Shown: positions 1 to 5,403 of the stretch, in pieces
Layout of the letters: the number at the start of each line of letters is the position of its first letter
How positions within the stretch are numbered: position 1 is the first letter of the stretch
NCBI GenBank assembly: GCA_016302655.1
Contig: JAEDNF010000119.1
Coordinates: 1 to 5,403, forward strand
Reading direction: 5' to 3'
Source of the DNA: Oscillospiraceae bacterium
GTDB taxonomy: Bacteria > Bacillota > Clostridia > Oscillospirales > Ruminococcaceae
DNA length: 5,403 nt
Notes under the pieces: generated by a model
Databases searched by the model: none
What the model was told of the DNA's origin: nothing
The model's input: the letters and a program-made list of their open reading frames with translations, nothing else
Program-made: the position numbers and the translations under genes

Positions 1-94
1 AACAACTTATTCCGTTCGGTGTTTGTCGAATAAAGGGCGTATCGCCGTCAATCAAGATGTTCTGCTTTAATTTTGCGTAACAGCTTATATCCTA
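1..94. other. Region downstream of aspS, no gene identified
   Basis: The aspS stop TGA (97-95) is followed at once by an in-frame TAG (94-92). No strong terminator is present: the only hairpin is GGCG-ATA-CGCC (46-36 on the minus strand), followed by the weak U-rich stretch CTTTATT. Both strands contain open frames cut by the left edge. On the minus strand, the frame in phase with aspS is open from 91 to the edge and includes NILIDGDTPFIRQTPNG. On the plus strand, a frame open from 3 ends with TAA at 78-80 and includes GVCRIKGVSPSIKM. Neither has a convincing start or a family I recognise. Confidence 0.4.
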
Positions 95-1864
95 TCAGGT
101 CGTAGGCTTCTGTCTTACCTTTATATGAACCTCTCTGAGCTGCTGTTCTGTTACTTCCGTAGGTGCGCCCAGCAGGAGATCCTGAGCGTTTGAGTTCATC
201 GGGAATGCGATTACCTCTCTTATGCTCTCATCGCCTGTCAGAAGCATTATCATACGGTCAACGCCGGGCGCCATACCTGCGTGCGGAGGTGCGCCGTACT
301 GGAATGCATTGTACAGAGCGCCGAACTTTTCGGCTACATCCTGCTCTGTATAGCCTGCTATCTCAAACGCCTTTATCATGGTGTCAAGGTCGTGGTTTCT
401 TACAGCGCCGCTTGACAGCTCAACGCCGTTGCACACGATATCATACTGATATGCAAGTATATCAAGAGGATTCTTTGTATTAAGCGCTTCAAGACCGCCC
501 TGAGGCATAGAGAACGGATTGTGGGTAAATATCGTCTTGCCTGTTTCCTCGTCCTCTTCGTACATCGGGAAGTCAACGATAAAGCACATCTCGTATCTGT
601 CATAATCGATGAGATTCATACGCTTTGCAACTTCGGTACGGATCTGACCTGCAAACTTAGGCGCCATCTTCTTGTTGTCGGCAATGAAGTAAAGAACGTC
701 GCCTACTTGGAGCGCACATCTTGTCTTAAGCTCTGCACGCTGTTCGTCGTTTAAGAACTTGTCGATAGGACCTAAGTAGTTGAAGTTCTCGTCAACCTTT
801 ACATAGCCAAGTCCCTTCATGCCTATCTCTTTTGCAAAGGCTTCCATCTTTTCAAAGAAGCCCTTTGACTGACTTGCCATACCGGGAACTCTGATACCTC
901 TTACGCACTTGTTTGCAAAAGGCTTGAAGTCGCTGTCAACAAACAGGTCGGACAGCTCGGTTATTATCAGGGGGTTTCTGAGGTCGGGCTTGTCTGTGCC
1001 GTACTTCAGCATAGATTCCGCATAAGGAATACGCTTGAACGGTGCGGGAGAAACAGGCTTGTTGCTGAACTTTTCAAAAACTGCGGATAAAACTTCTTCT
1101 GCGTTTGCAAAAACATCTTCCTGAGTTGCAAATGCCATCTCAAAGTCCAGCTGATAGAACTCGCCGGGGGAACGGTCTGCTCTTGCGTCTTCGTCACGGA
1201 AGCAGGGAGCGATCTGGAAATACTTATCAAAGCCCGATACCATAAGCAGCTGTTTGAATATCTGCGGTGCCTGAGGCAGAGCGTAGAACTTTCCGTGATG
1301 CTTACGGCTGGGGATAAGATAGTCTCTTGCACCCTCGGGAGAGCTTGTCGAAAGAATAGGAGTCTGTATCTCCAAAAATCCCATCTCGGTCATCTTACTG
1401 CGCAGGAATGATATTACCTGTGAACGCAGAACTATATTGTTGTGCATTCTCTTGTTGCGCAGGTCAAGATAACGGTACTTAAGACGGATATCCTCTTTTG
1501 TTTCGGTAGATGTGGGTACTTCAAACGGGAGCTGTTCTACCGTCACCTTACCCAGTACCTCAAGGCTCTCGGCTACTATCTCTATAGTGCCTGTTGCTAT
1601 CTTCTCGTTGTATGTGCCCTCGGCTCTCTTTATTACCGTACCGCCTATGGTAACGGCACACTCCTTGTTTACGCCGTCAAGAAGAGCTTCGTTCTTCTGG
1701 AAGGTTATCTGTACATAGCCGTAGTGGTCACGCAGATCGATAAACTTGATGCCTCCGTGGTCACGGATGTTCTCTACCCAGCCTGCAACACGAACGGTCT
1801 TGCCGATATCGGATTCACTCAGCATCTCGCAGGTGTGCGTGCGGTATTTGTTCTCTAAAAACAT
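95..1864 (-). CDS. aspS: Aspartyl-tRNA synthetase, bacterial type, probably non-discriminating
   Basis: Class II synthetase that charges tRNA with aspartate in the cytosol. The 589-residue length matches the bacterial-type AspRS (about 590). Visible in order: an N-terminal OB-fold anticodon-binding domain (about 1-110, with GWVENIRDHGG at 28-38); motif 1 (about 162-176, GFLEIQTPILSTSSP); the QAPQ aspartate/ATP loop (198-201); motif 2 with FRDED at 222-226; the inserted GAD domain (about 310-420); and motif 3 GVDR at 534-537, whose Arg537 has the number of the E. coli motif 3 arginine. His36 and Gly83 match the Pseudomonas non-discriminating enzyme (E. coli has Leu and Lys), so I infer that it also mischarges tRNA-Asn. 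Motif 2 continues RSPGEFYQLD, a wording I associate with alphaproteobacterial AspRS. The start at 1864 aligns with the family; the upstream ATG at 1915 would add a Lys-rich 17-residue tail read from the end of gatB and the ribosome site. It is the last gene of the operon seen here, 28 nt after gatB. Confidence 0.96.
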   Translation of the reverse strand: MFLENKYRTHTCEMLSESDIGKTVRVAGWVENIRDHGGIKFIDLRDHYGYVQITFQKNEALLDGVNKECAVTIGGTVIKRAEGTYNEKIATGTIEIVAESLEVLGKVTVEQLPFEVPTSTETKEDIRLKYRYLDLRNKRMHNNIVLRSQVISFLRSKMTEMGFLEIQTPILSTSSPEGARDYLIPSRKHHGKFYALPQAPQIFKQLLMVSGFDKYFQIAPCFRDEDARADRSPGEFYQLDFEMAFATQEDVFANAEEVLSAVFEKFSNKPVSPAPFKRIPYAESMLKYGTDKPDLRNPLIITELSDLFVDSDFKPFANKCVRGIRVPGMASQSKGFFEKMEAFAKEIGMKGLGYVKVDENFNYLGPIDKFLNDEQRAELKTRCALQVGDVLYFIADNKKMAPKFAGQIRTEVAKRMNLIDYDRYEMCFIVDFPMYEEDEETGKTIFTHNPFSMPQGGLEALNTKNPLDILAYQYDIVCNGVELSSGAVRNHDLDTMIKAFEIAGYTEQDVAEKFGALYNAFQYGAPPHAGMAPGVDRMIMLLTGDESIREVIAFPMNSNAQDLLLGAPTEVTEQQLREVHIKVRQKPTT

Positions 1865-1874
1865 TTCTTTCTTG

Positions 1875-1880
1875 CCTTTC
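1875..1880 (-). promoter_or_regulatory. Ribosome binding site deciding the aspS start
   Basis: The minus strand reads GAAAGG here, 10 nt before the ATG at 1862-1864, inside the purine-rich gap between gatB and aspS. It supports initiation at 1864. The ATG at 1915 lies inside gatB, and starting there would place this site within the coding sequence. Confidence 0.7.
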
Positions 1881-1892
1881 TTTCTTTTATTA

Positions 1893-3323
1893 TCAGCCCT
1901 TGAGCTTTTCTTCAAGCATTGCCTTTACGCTTGCGGGTGAAGCCGCGCCTCGAAGTATCTTGTTGCACTGTCCCATAAGGAATCCGAATACCTTTGTCTC
2001 GCCGCTTCTGTACTGCTCGACTGCCTTGGGATTAGCCGCCATGATGTCGTTTATCGTCTTTTCAAGCAGTTCGTTGTCTTCTTTTATCCACAGCTGCTGT
2101 TCTTCGGCTATATCGGCAGGCTTCTTGCCGGATTCTATCATTTCACGAAGAATTATCTTTCTGTTGTCCTTTGATATCTTGCCGCTTTCACCAAGCTCAA
2201 TGAGCTTTGCAAAATCCTCTGCGGTAAACTTCATATCGTCAAGGTCAAGCTCACCTAAGTTTATTCTTCTCATAAGCTCGACTACTATGAATGTCGCTAT
2301 CGGCTTGGGATTGTTGTATACCTTTATAGCTTCTTCAAAGAAATCGCTGATAGGCTTTGAATCGGTCAGCACCTTTGCGTCTGCGGCAGATATGCCGTAT
2401 TCTCCGGTATAGCGAGCAACTCTCTGCTCGGGCATCTCGGGGATATCCGCCTTTATTGCGGCAAGCTCTTCTTCCGTAAAGATTATCGGAGGAATATCGG
2501 GATCGGGGAAATAGCGGTAGTCGTGAGCGTCCTCTTTTGAACGAAGCGAGCTTGTTTCGCCCGTTGCGTCATTGAAGTGAAGCGTCTCCTGCACTACTCT
2601 TTCGCCGTTCTCGATAAGCTCTGTCTGACGGTATATCTCGTACTCAATGGCACGCTGAATAGCCTTTGTTGAGTTAAGGTTCTTTACCTCTGTTCTTGTT
2701 CCGAGCTTGTCCGAACCTTTTTCTGCAAGAGAAATATTGACATCGCATCTCATTGAGCCCTGCTCAAGCTTTCCGTCGCAGACTCCTGCATACTGAAGCA
2801 TCATTCTTATCTTTTCAAAGAATGCGACAACCTCAGCCGCCGAGTGAAAATCCGGCTCTGTAACTATCTCGATAAGCGGTATTCCGCAGCGGTTATAGTC
2901 AGCAAGGCTGACACGCTCAATATCATCATGAACGAGCTTTCCTGCGTCCTCTTCAAGATGTATGCGGTTTATACGCATTGTCTTAAGCTCGCCGTCAACC
3001 GTGACATCCACATGGCCGCCCAGACATACGGGGCGGGGCATCTGCGATATCTGATATGCTTTGGGCAGGTCGGGATAGAAATAATTCTTTCTGTCCCACT
3101 TTGTAAAGCGTGATATCTCGCAGTTCATGATATAGCCTGCCTTGATGATATATTCGACCGCCTTAGCGTTAAGCACGGGGAGCGTGCCGGGCAGTCCCGA
3201 ACATACGGGGCAGCAGCGTGAATTAGGCTCGCCGCCGAACTCGGCGGAGCAGGTGCAGAATACTTTTGAATTTGTCAGAAGCTCTGCGTGTATCTCAAGT
3301 CCGATAGTAGGATATAATTTCAT
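1893..3323 (-). CDS. gatB: Asp-tRNA(Asn)/Glu-tRNA(Gln) amidotransferase subunit B
   Basis: GatB binds the mischarged tRNA and carries the ATP-dependent kinase site that activates the Asp or Glu side chain, which is then amidated with ammonia delivered from GatA. At 476 residues it has the usual length. The N terminus IGLEIHAEL (7-15) has the conserved Glu10 and His12. A CxC...CxxC cysteine set (Cys23, Cys25, Cys38, Cys41) resembles the zinc-binding set found in many, but not all, GatB proteins. The conserved core blocks RIHLEEDAGK (120-129), DYNRCGIPLIEIVTEPD (142-158, the GatB signature region) and GSMRCDVNISL (189-199) are intact. The rest, about 330-476, is the helical tail with the YqeY-like tRNA-binding domain. 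The start at 3323 matches the family N terminus and is preceded by GAAGGGA at 3334-3340. It begins 17 nt after gatA. No frameshift or missing core block was seen. Confidence 0.98.
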   Translation of the reverse strand: MKLYPTIGLEIHAELLTNSKVFCTCSAEFGGEPNSRCCPVCSGLPGTLPVLNAKAVEYIIKAGYIMNCEISRFTKWDRKNYFYPDLPKAYQISQMPRPVCLGGHVDVTVDGELKTMRINRIHLEEDAGKLVHDDIERVSLADYNRCGIPLIEIVTEPDFHSAAEVVAFFEKIRMMLQYAGVCDGKLEQGSMRCDVNISLAEKGSDKLGTRTEVKNLNSTKAIQRAIEYEIYRQTELIENGERVVQETLHFNDATGETSSLRSKEDAHDYRYFPDPDIPPIIFTEEELAAIKADIPEMPEQRVARYTGEYGISAADAKVLTDSKPISDFFEEAIKVYNNPKPIATFIVVELMRRINLGELDLDDMKFTAEDFAKLIELGESGKISKDNRKIILREMIESGKKPADIAEEQQLWIKEDNELLEKTINDIMAANPKAVEQYRSGETKVFGFLMGQCNKILRGAASPASVKAMLEEKLKG

Positions 3324-3340
3324 ATTGTTACCGTCCCTTC

Positions 3341-4789
3341 TTATACCTCGCTGTAACGCCTGTCAAACGACTTTTCAAAAGCGTCTGCGGCCTGTATCAG
3401 CGTAGCCTCGTCCCACTTTCTGCCGACAAGCGACATACCTATGGGCATTCCGTCGGCATTATATCCGCAGGGAACTGATATAGCCGGCAATGAAGCGATA
3501 TTTACGGTAACCGTGCAGATATCCGCAAGATACATCTTTACGGGATCTGTCTCCTGCTCGCCTATCTTGTATGCTACGGTAGGAGCTGTCGGAGTCAGTA
3601 TGATATCCGCATTTTCAAATATCTCGTTATATTCCTTGATTATCTGCTGTTTTAATGCGAGTGCCTTCAGATAATATGCGTCATAGTAGCCGCTTGACAG
3701 CGCATAGTTTCCGAGAAGGATACGGCGCTTTACTTCATCGCCGAAGCCTCTTGAACGGCTGTCTCTTATCATCTCGTCAAAGGTTCTGCCCTCGCCTCTC
3801 AGACCGTACTTGATACCGTCAAAGCGTGAGAGGTTTGATGCGGCCTCCGCACTCGCTACAAGATAATATGCCGCAACGGCATATTTAAGGCTCTTCATGG
3901 AACAGTCAACAAGAACTGCTCCCATCTCTTCATATTTCTTTGCCGCCGCAAGCACTGCGGTCTTTACTTCATCGTCTGTACTTTCTGCGAAAAATTCTTT
4001 GGGCAGGGCTATCTTCATACCCTTTATATCCTTGCCGACCTTTGCGTTGAAATCTTCGGCAGGCTTGTTTGCGCTTGTAGCGTCACGGCTGTCCTTTCCG
4101 CAGATCGTATTCAGTATAATTCCGCAGTCAACAGCGCTGTTTGCTATAGGACCTATCTGGTCAAGCGAGCTTGCAAAAGCCACAAGTCCGTAGCGTGATA
4201 CTCTGCCGTAGGTGGGCTTAAGTCCCGTTACTCCGCAGAATGAAGAAGGCTGTCTTATTGAGCCGCCCGTATCGCTTCCGAGTGCGGCAGGTGCCATTGC
4301 GGCAGAAACTACAGCCGCCGAGCCGCCGCTTGAGCCGCCGGGTACACGGGATAAGTCAAAGGGATTCTTGGTTTTGGCGAATGCGCTGGTCTGGGTTGAA
4401 CCGCCCATTGCGAACTCATCCATGCTGGCCTTGCCGAGAAGCACATAATCATCGGCTTTCAGCTTTTCTATAACGCAGGCGTCGTAAGGGGGGATAAAGT
4501 TGCCGAGCATATTGGAAGCGCAGGTTGTTCTGATACCGTCTGTGCAGATGTTATCTTTTATAGCAAGCGGTATGCCTGTGAGCGCCTTTGCCTCGCCCTT
4601 ATCGATAGTTTCCTGTGCCTTTGCGGCATTCTTCATTGCCTCTTCTTCGGTAACGGTGATATAACCCAGTACCTGTGAGTCGGTCGTTTTTATTCTGTCA
4701 AAATATTCTTTGCAAAGCTCAGCCGCACTTATCTGCTTTGTATCCAGCATTTCCCGCAGAGAGCCTAAAGTCTGTTTTTTAAGATCCAT
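3341..4789 (-). CDS. gatA: Asp-tRNA(Asn)/Glu-tRNA(Gln) amidotransferase subunit A (glutaminase)
   Basis: GatA is the amidase-family subunit of GatCAB that hydrolyses glutamine and passes ammonia through a tunnel to GatB. The 482-residue protein carries the full Ser-cis-Ser-Lys triad: Lys78 in GIPLAIKDN (72-80), Ser153 in the Gly/Ser-rich signature PGGSSGGSAA (150-159) and Ser177 in GSDTGGSIRQP (171-181). These are each one residue below the S. aureus GatA positions 79, 154 and 178, so the alignment is close to exact. The amidase fold covers nearly the whole chain, and the C terminus (VGRKWDEATL onward) is family-typical. The ATG at 4789 has GAAAGGA at 4796-4802, 6 nt upstream. The gene lies 16 nt after gatC and 17 nt before gatB, as expected for a co-translated complex. 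Other amidase-family enzymes share the triad, but the flanking gatC and gatB settle the identity. Confidence 0.98.
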   Translation of the reverse strand: MDLKKQTLGSLREMLDTKQISAAELCKEYFDRIKTTDSQVLGYITVTEEEAMKNAAKAQETIDKGEAKALTGIPLAIKDNICTDGIRTTCASNMLGNFIPPYDACVIEKLKADDYVLLGKASMDEFAMGGSTQTSAFAKTKNPFDLSRVPGGSSGGSAAVVSAAMAPAALGSDTGGSIRQPSSFCGVTGLKPTYGRVSRYGLVAFASSLDQIGPIANSAVDCGIILNTICGKDSRDATSANKPAEDFNAKVGKDIKGMKIALPKEFFAESTDDEVKTAVLAAAKKYEEMGAVLVDCSMKSLKYAVAAYYLVASAEAASNLSRFDGIKYGLRGEGRTFDEMIRDSRSRGFGDEVKRRILLGNYALSSGYYDAYYLKALALKQQIIKEYNEIFENADIILTPTAPTVAYKIGEQETDPVKMYLADICTVTVNIASLPAISVPCGYNADGMPIGMSLVGRKWDEATLIQAADAFEKSFDRRYSEV

Positions 4790-4805
4790 ATTATATCCTT
4801 TCAGC

Positions 4806-5084
4806 TTAATCTACCATTTTAGGCACAACATAGCAGTTGTCGCTGGGCTGTGTATTGCTCAGCAGTTTTTCCGCAGGGAATGAGGGCTTAGCGATATCTT
4901 TTCTGACTTCGTCATAGCTTATGCTGTTATTATCCTTTGTGTCGTCATAAACTACATCAAATTCTTTAACGGTATCCATAAGCTCTATTATTGCGCTCAT
5001 TTCGCCCATTACCTTTTCTTTTCCCTCATCGGTATAATTGAGCTTACTCAGATCACACAGATGGTCGATGGTCTTTATATCCAT
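4806..5084 (-). CDS. gatC: Asp-tRNA(Asn)/Glu-tRNA(Gln) amidotransferase subunit C
   Basis: GatC is the small non-catalytic subunit that wraps around the GatA-GatB interface and stabilises the complex. The 92-residue product has the usual length (about 95). The N-terminal helical half (IDHLCDLSKL, 6-15, then a helix to about 42) and the extended C-terminal half with VRKD (60-63) and LLSN...VVPKMVD (74-92) match the family pattern, in which the end typically reads like FxVPKVV. The start is secure: an in-frame TAA sits directly before the ATG (5085-5087), and AAAGGA lies at 5095-5100, 10 nt upstream. It is the first gene of the operon and follows a leader of about 75 nt from the promoter at 5166-5194. 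Confidence 0.95.
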   Translation of the reverse strand: MDIKTIDHLCDLSKLNYTDEGKEKVMGEMSAIIELMDTVKEFDVVYDDTKDNNSISYDEVRKDIAKPSFPAEKLLSNTQPSDNCYVVPKMVD

Positions 5085-5101
5085 TTACCGTCATTCCTTT
5101 C

Positions 5102-5137
5102 TTTTGCGGCAGTTGTTTGCCGTAGGGCAAAACCTAC
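5102..5137 (-). promoter_or_regulatory. gatC 5' leader with mutually exclusive hairpins
   Basis: On the minus-strand transcript, UUUGCC (5131-5126) and GGCAAA (5121-5116) can form a perfect 6-bp hairpin with loop CUAC. The same bases can pair otherwise: GUAGG (5137-5133) with CCUAC (5126-5122), or UUUUGC (5132-5127) with GCAAAA (5107-5102) enclosing GGCA (5121-5118) with UGCC (5111-5108). The last fold ends next to the gatC Shine-Dalgarno sequence (5100-5095), so it could in principle affect translation. There is no U-tract, so it is not a terminator. The pairings are seen directly; any regulatory role is inference, and a chance origin is possible for such short stems. Confidence 0.35.
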
Positions 5138-5165
5138 TGACCCATTATATAGTTATACTTTTACT

Positions 5166-5194
5166 ATTATACTACATAAACGGCACTTTTGCAA
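5166..5194 (-). promoter_or_regulatory. Sigma-A-type promoter of gatCAB-aspS
   Basis: The minus strand has a perfect -10 box TATAAT (5171-5166) and a -35 box TTGCAA (5194-5189, 4 of 6 to consensus) with exactly 17 bases between. A run of seven T (5212-5206) lies upstream like an UP element. Start of transcription is predicted at about 5158-5160, giving a leader of about 75 nt before gatC. A second TATAAT lies at 5149-5144 but has no fitting -35 box. Confidence 0.8.
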
Positions 5195-5224
5195 GCGTTA
5201 AAGGCAAAAAAACGGCTTTGGCAC

Positions 5225-5297
5225 AAAAAAAGAAGACCTATCGCAAGTTAATCCTCAACTGTATGAGTGGTTGAGCATTATTAACGACAAATCTTCT
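5225..5297 (-). terminator. Nested hairpin with U-tract: terminator, attenuator or small RNA
   Basis: Three helices nest perfectly: AGAAGA (5297-5292) with UCUUCU (5236-5231), GUUAAU (5285-5280) with AUUAAC (5252-5247), and CUCAAC (5275-5270) with GUUGAG (5259-5254), closing a 10-nt loop (5269-5260). Internal loops are 6 by 10 and 4 by 1 nt. Seven U follow or overlap the last arm (5231-5225). This geometry works only for minus-strand transcription; the plus strand has no U-tract after the hairpin. The basal helix is AU-rich and the internal loop large for an ordinary terminator. It may end a gene lying beyond 5403, attenuate read-through into gatC, or be a free RNA of about 70 nt, because the promoter-like element at 5303-5331 would start transcription at the base of the first helix. 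No known RNA family is recognised. Confidence 0.6.
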
Positions 5298-5302
5298 GAT
5301 AG

Positions 5303-5331
5303 ATAATATCACAACCTTCGTAAAATGCCAA
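5303..5331 (-). promoter_or_regulatory. Second promoter-like element, extended -10
   Basis: The minus strand has TTGGCA (5331-5326, 5 of 6 to the -35 consensus), 17 bases, then TATTAT (5308-5303, 5 of 6), directly preceded by TGA, an extended -10 (TGn). The predicted start is about 5295-5297, which coincides with the first base of the hairpin at 5225-5297. It could drive a small RNA or a longer gatC leader. It could also be chance in AT-rich DNA. Confidence 0.5.
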
Positions 5332-5403
5332 TACAAGTATTATGAAAGCATTGAGAGCAAGCGCCAAAAGCCGCAAAAAGTTGGTAGCGACAGCTCAGCG
5401 TCG
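5332..5403. other. Right edge, no gene identified
   Basis: The 319-nt gene-free stretch 5085-5403 holds the leader, two promoter-like elements and the hairpin listed separately. To the right of 5331 nothing firm is seen. A plus-strand frame is open from 5275 to the edge (43 codons, including KCQYKYYESIESKRQK) but has no ATG, GTG or TTG start. A minus-strand frame is open from the edge and stops with TGA within 5311-5316. Either could be the margin of a neighbouring gene or chance. Confidence 0.3.

Noticed and set aside
1442..1858. 138-codon plus-strand open frame opposite aspS
   Set aside because: Antisense shadow of the anticodon domain of AspRS; no recognisable domain and no promoter in front of it.
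1900..2412. 170-codon plus-strand open frame opposite gatB
   Set aside because: It lies antisense to a strongly conserved gene, is Ser/Ile-rich as expected of a shadow frame, and shows no family motif or ribosome site.
4212..4473. Overlapping plus-strand frames opposite the gatA active-site region
   Set aside because: The Pro/Glu- and Arg-rich composition is the reverse reading of the Gly/Ser-rich amidase signature, not an independent gene.
5092..5094. ATG directly after the gatC Shine-Dalgarno sequence as an alternative start
   Set aside because: It is out of frame with gatC, sits with no spacing after AAAGGA and leads to a stop after about 13 codons.
5085..5160. T-box or amino-acid riboswitch in front of gatC
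   Set aside because: T-box leaders regulate some amidotransferase and synthetase operons, but no TGGNACCGCG-type motif is present and the leader is far too short.
5038..5274. 78-codon plus-strand open frame over the gatC start and promoter
   Set aside because: It begins inside gatC on the opposite strand and runs through the promoter and hairpin; the composition is Lys-rich from A-tracts and no homology is apparent.
5231..5300. tRNA gene at the hairpin
   Set aside because: The length is near that of a tRNA, but there is no T-loop GGTTCGA-type sequence, no D-loop and no cloverleaf; the helices are simply nested.
1..5403. CRISPR array, insertion sequence with terminal repeats, phage or defence genes
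   Set aside because: No direct repeat-spacer pattern, transposase, integrase or terminal inverted repeats are seen; the coding part is wholly translation machinery.

Overview
The window is an almost fully coding, single-strand block from a bacterium that makes Asn-tRNA and/or Gln-tRNA by the indirect (transamidation) route. All four recognisable genes lie on the minus strand. In transcription order they are gatC, gatA, gatB and aspS, separated by 16, 17 and 28 nt, each with a purine-rich Shine-Dalgarno sequence. This reads as one operon. The gene content, AAGGA-type ribosome sites, moderate GC content and consensus sigma-A-type promoters suggest a Firmicute of the class Clostridia, perhaps a gut Oscillospiraceae/Ruminococcaceae relative. 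That placement is from general familiarity, not from a search.

Layout from left to right: 1-94 lies downstream of aspS and holds no gene or clear terminator. aspS (aspartyl-tRNA synthetase) occupies 95-1864, gatB 1893-3323, gatA 3341-4789 and gatC 4806-5084. The stretch 5085-5403 holds the control region of the operon. Its parts are a 5' leader with mutually exclusive hairpins, a near-consensus promoter (TTGCAA-17-TATAAT), a roughly 70-nt nested hairpin ending in seven U on the minus strand, and, just upstream of that hairpin, a second promoter-like element (TTGGCA-17-TATTAT with an extended -10).

The genes form a biochemical unit. A non-discriminating AspRS would charge tRNA-Asn with Asp as well as tRNA-Asp, and GatCAB would then amidate Asp-tRNA-Asn to Asn-tRNA-Asn using ammonia released from glutamine by GatA. 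The AspRS carries His36 and Gly83 at the two anticodon-domain positions that have been tied to tRNA-Asn acceptance in the Pseudomonas enzyme, which fits its genetic linkage to gatCAB. GatCAB may also make Gln-tRNA-Gln if the genome has a non-discriminating GluRS and lacks GlnRS, which cannot be seen here.

The proteins belong to well-known families. The least explained part is the non-coding region to the right of gatC, in particular the compact promoter-hairpin-U-tract module at 5225-5331, which could be a small RNA, an attenuator, or the terminator of a gene outside the window.
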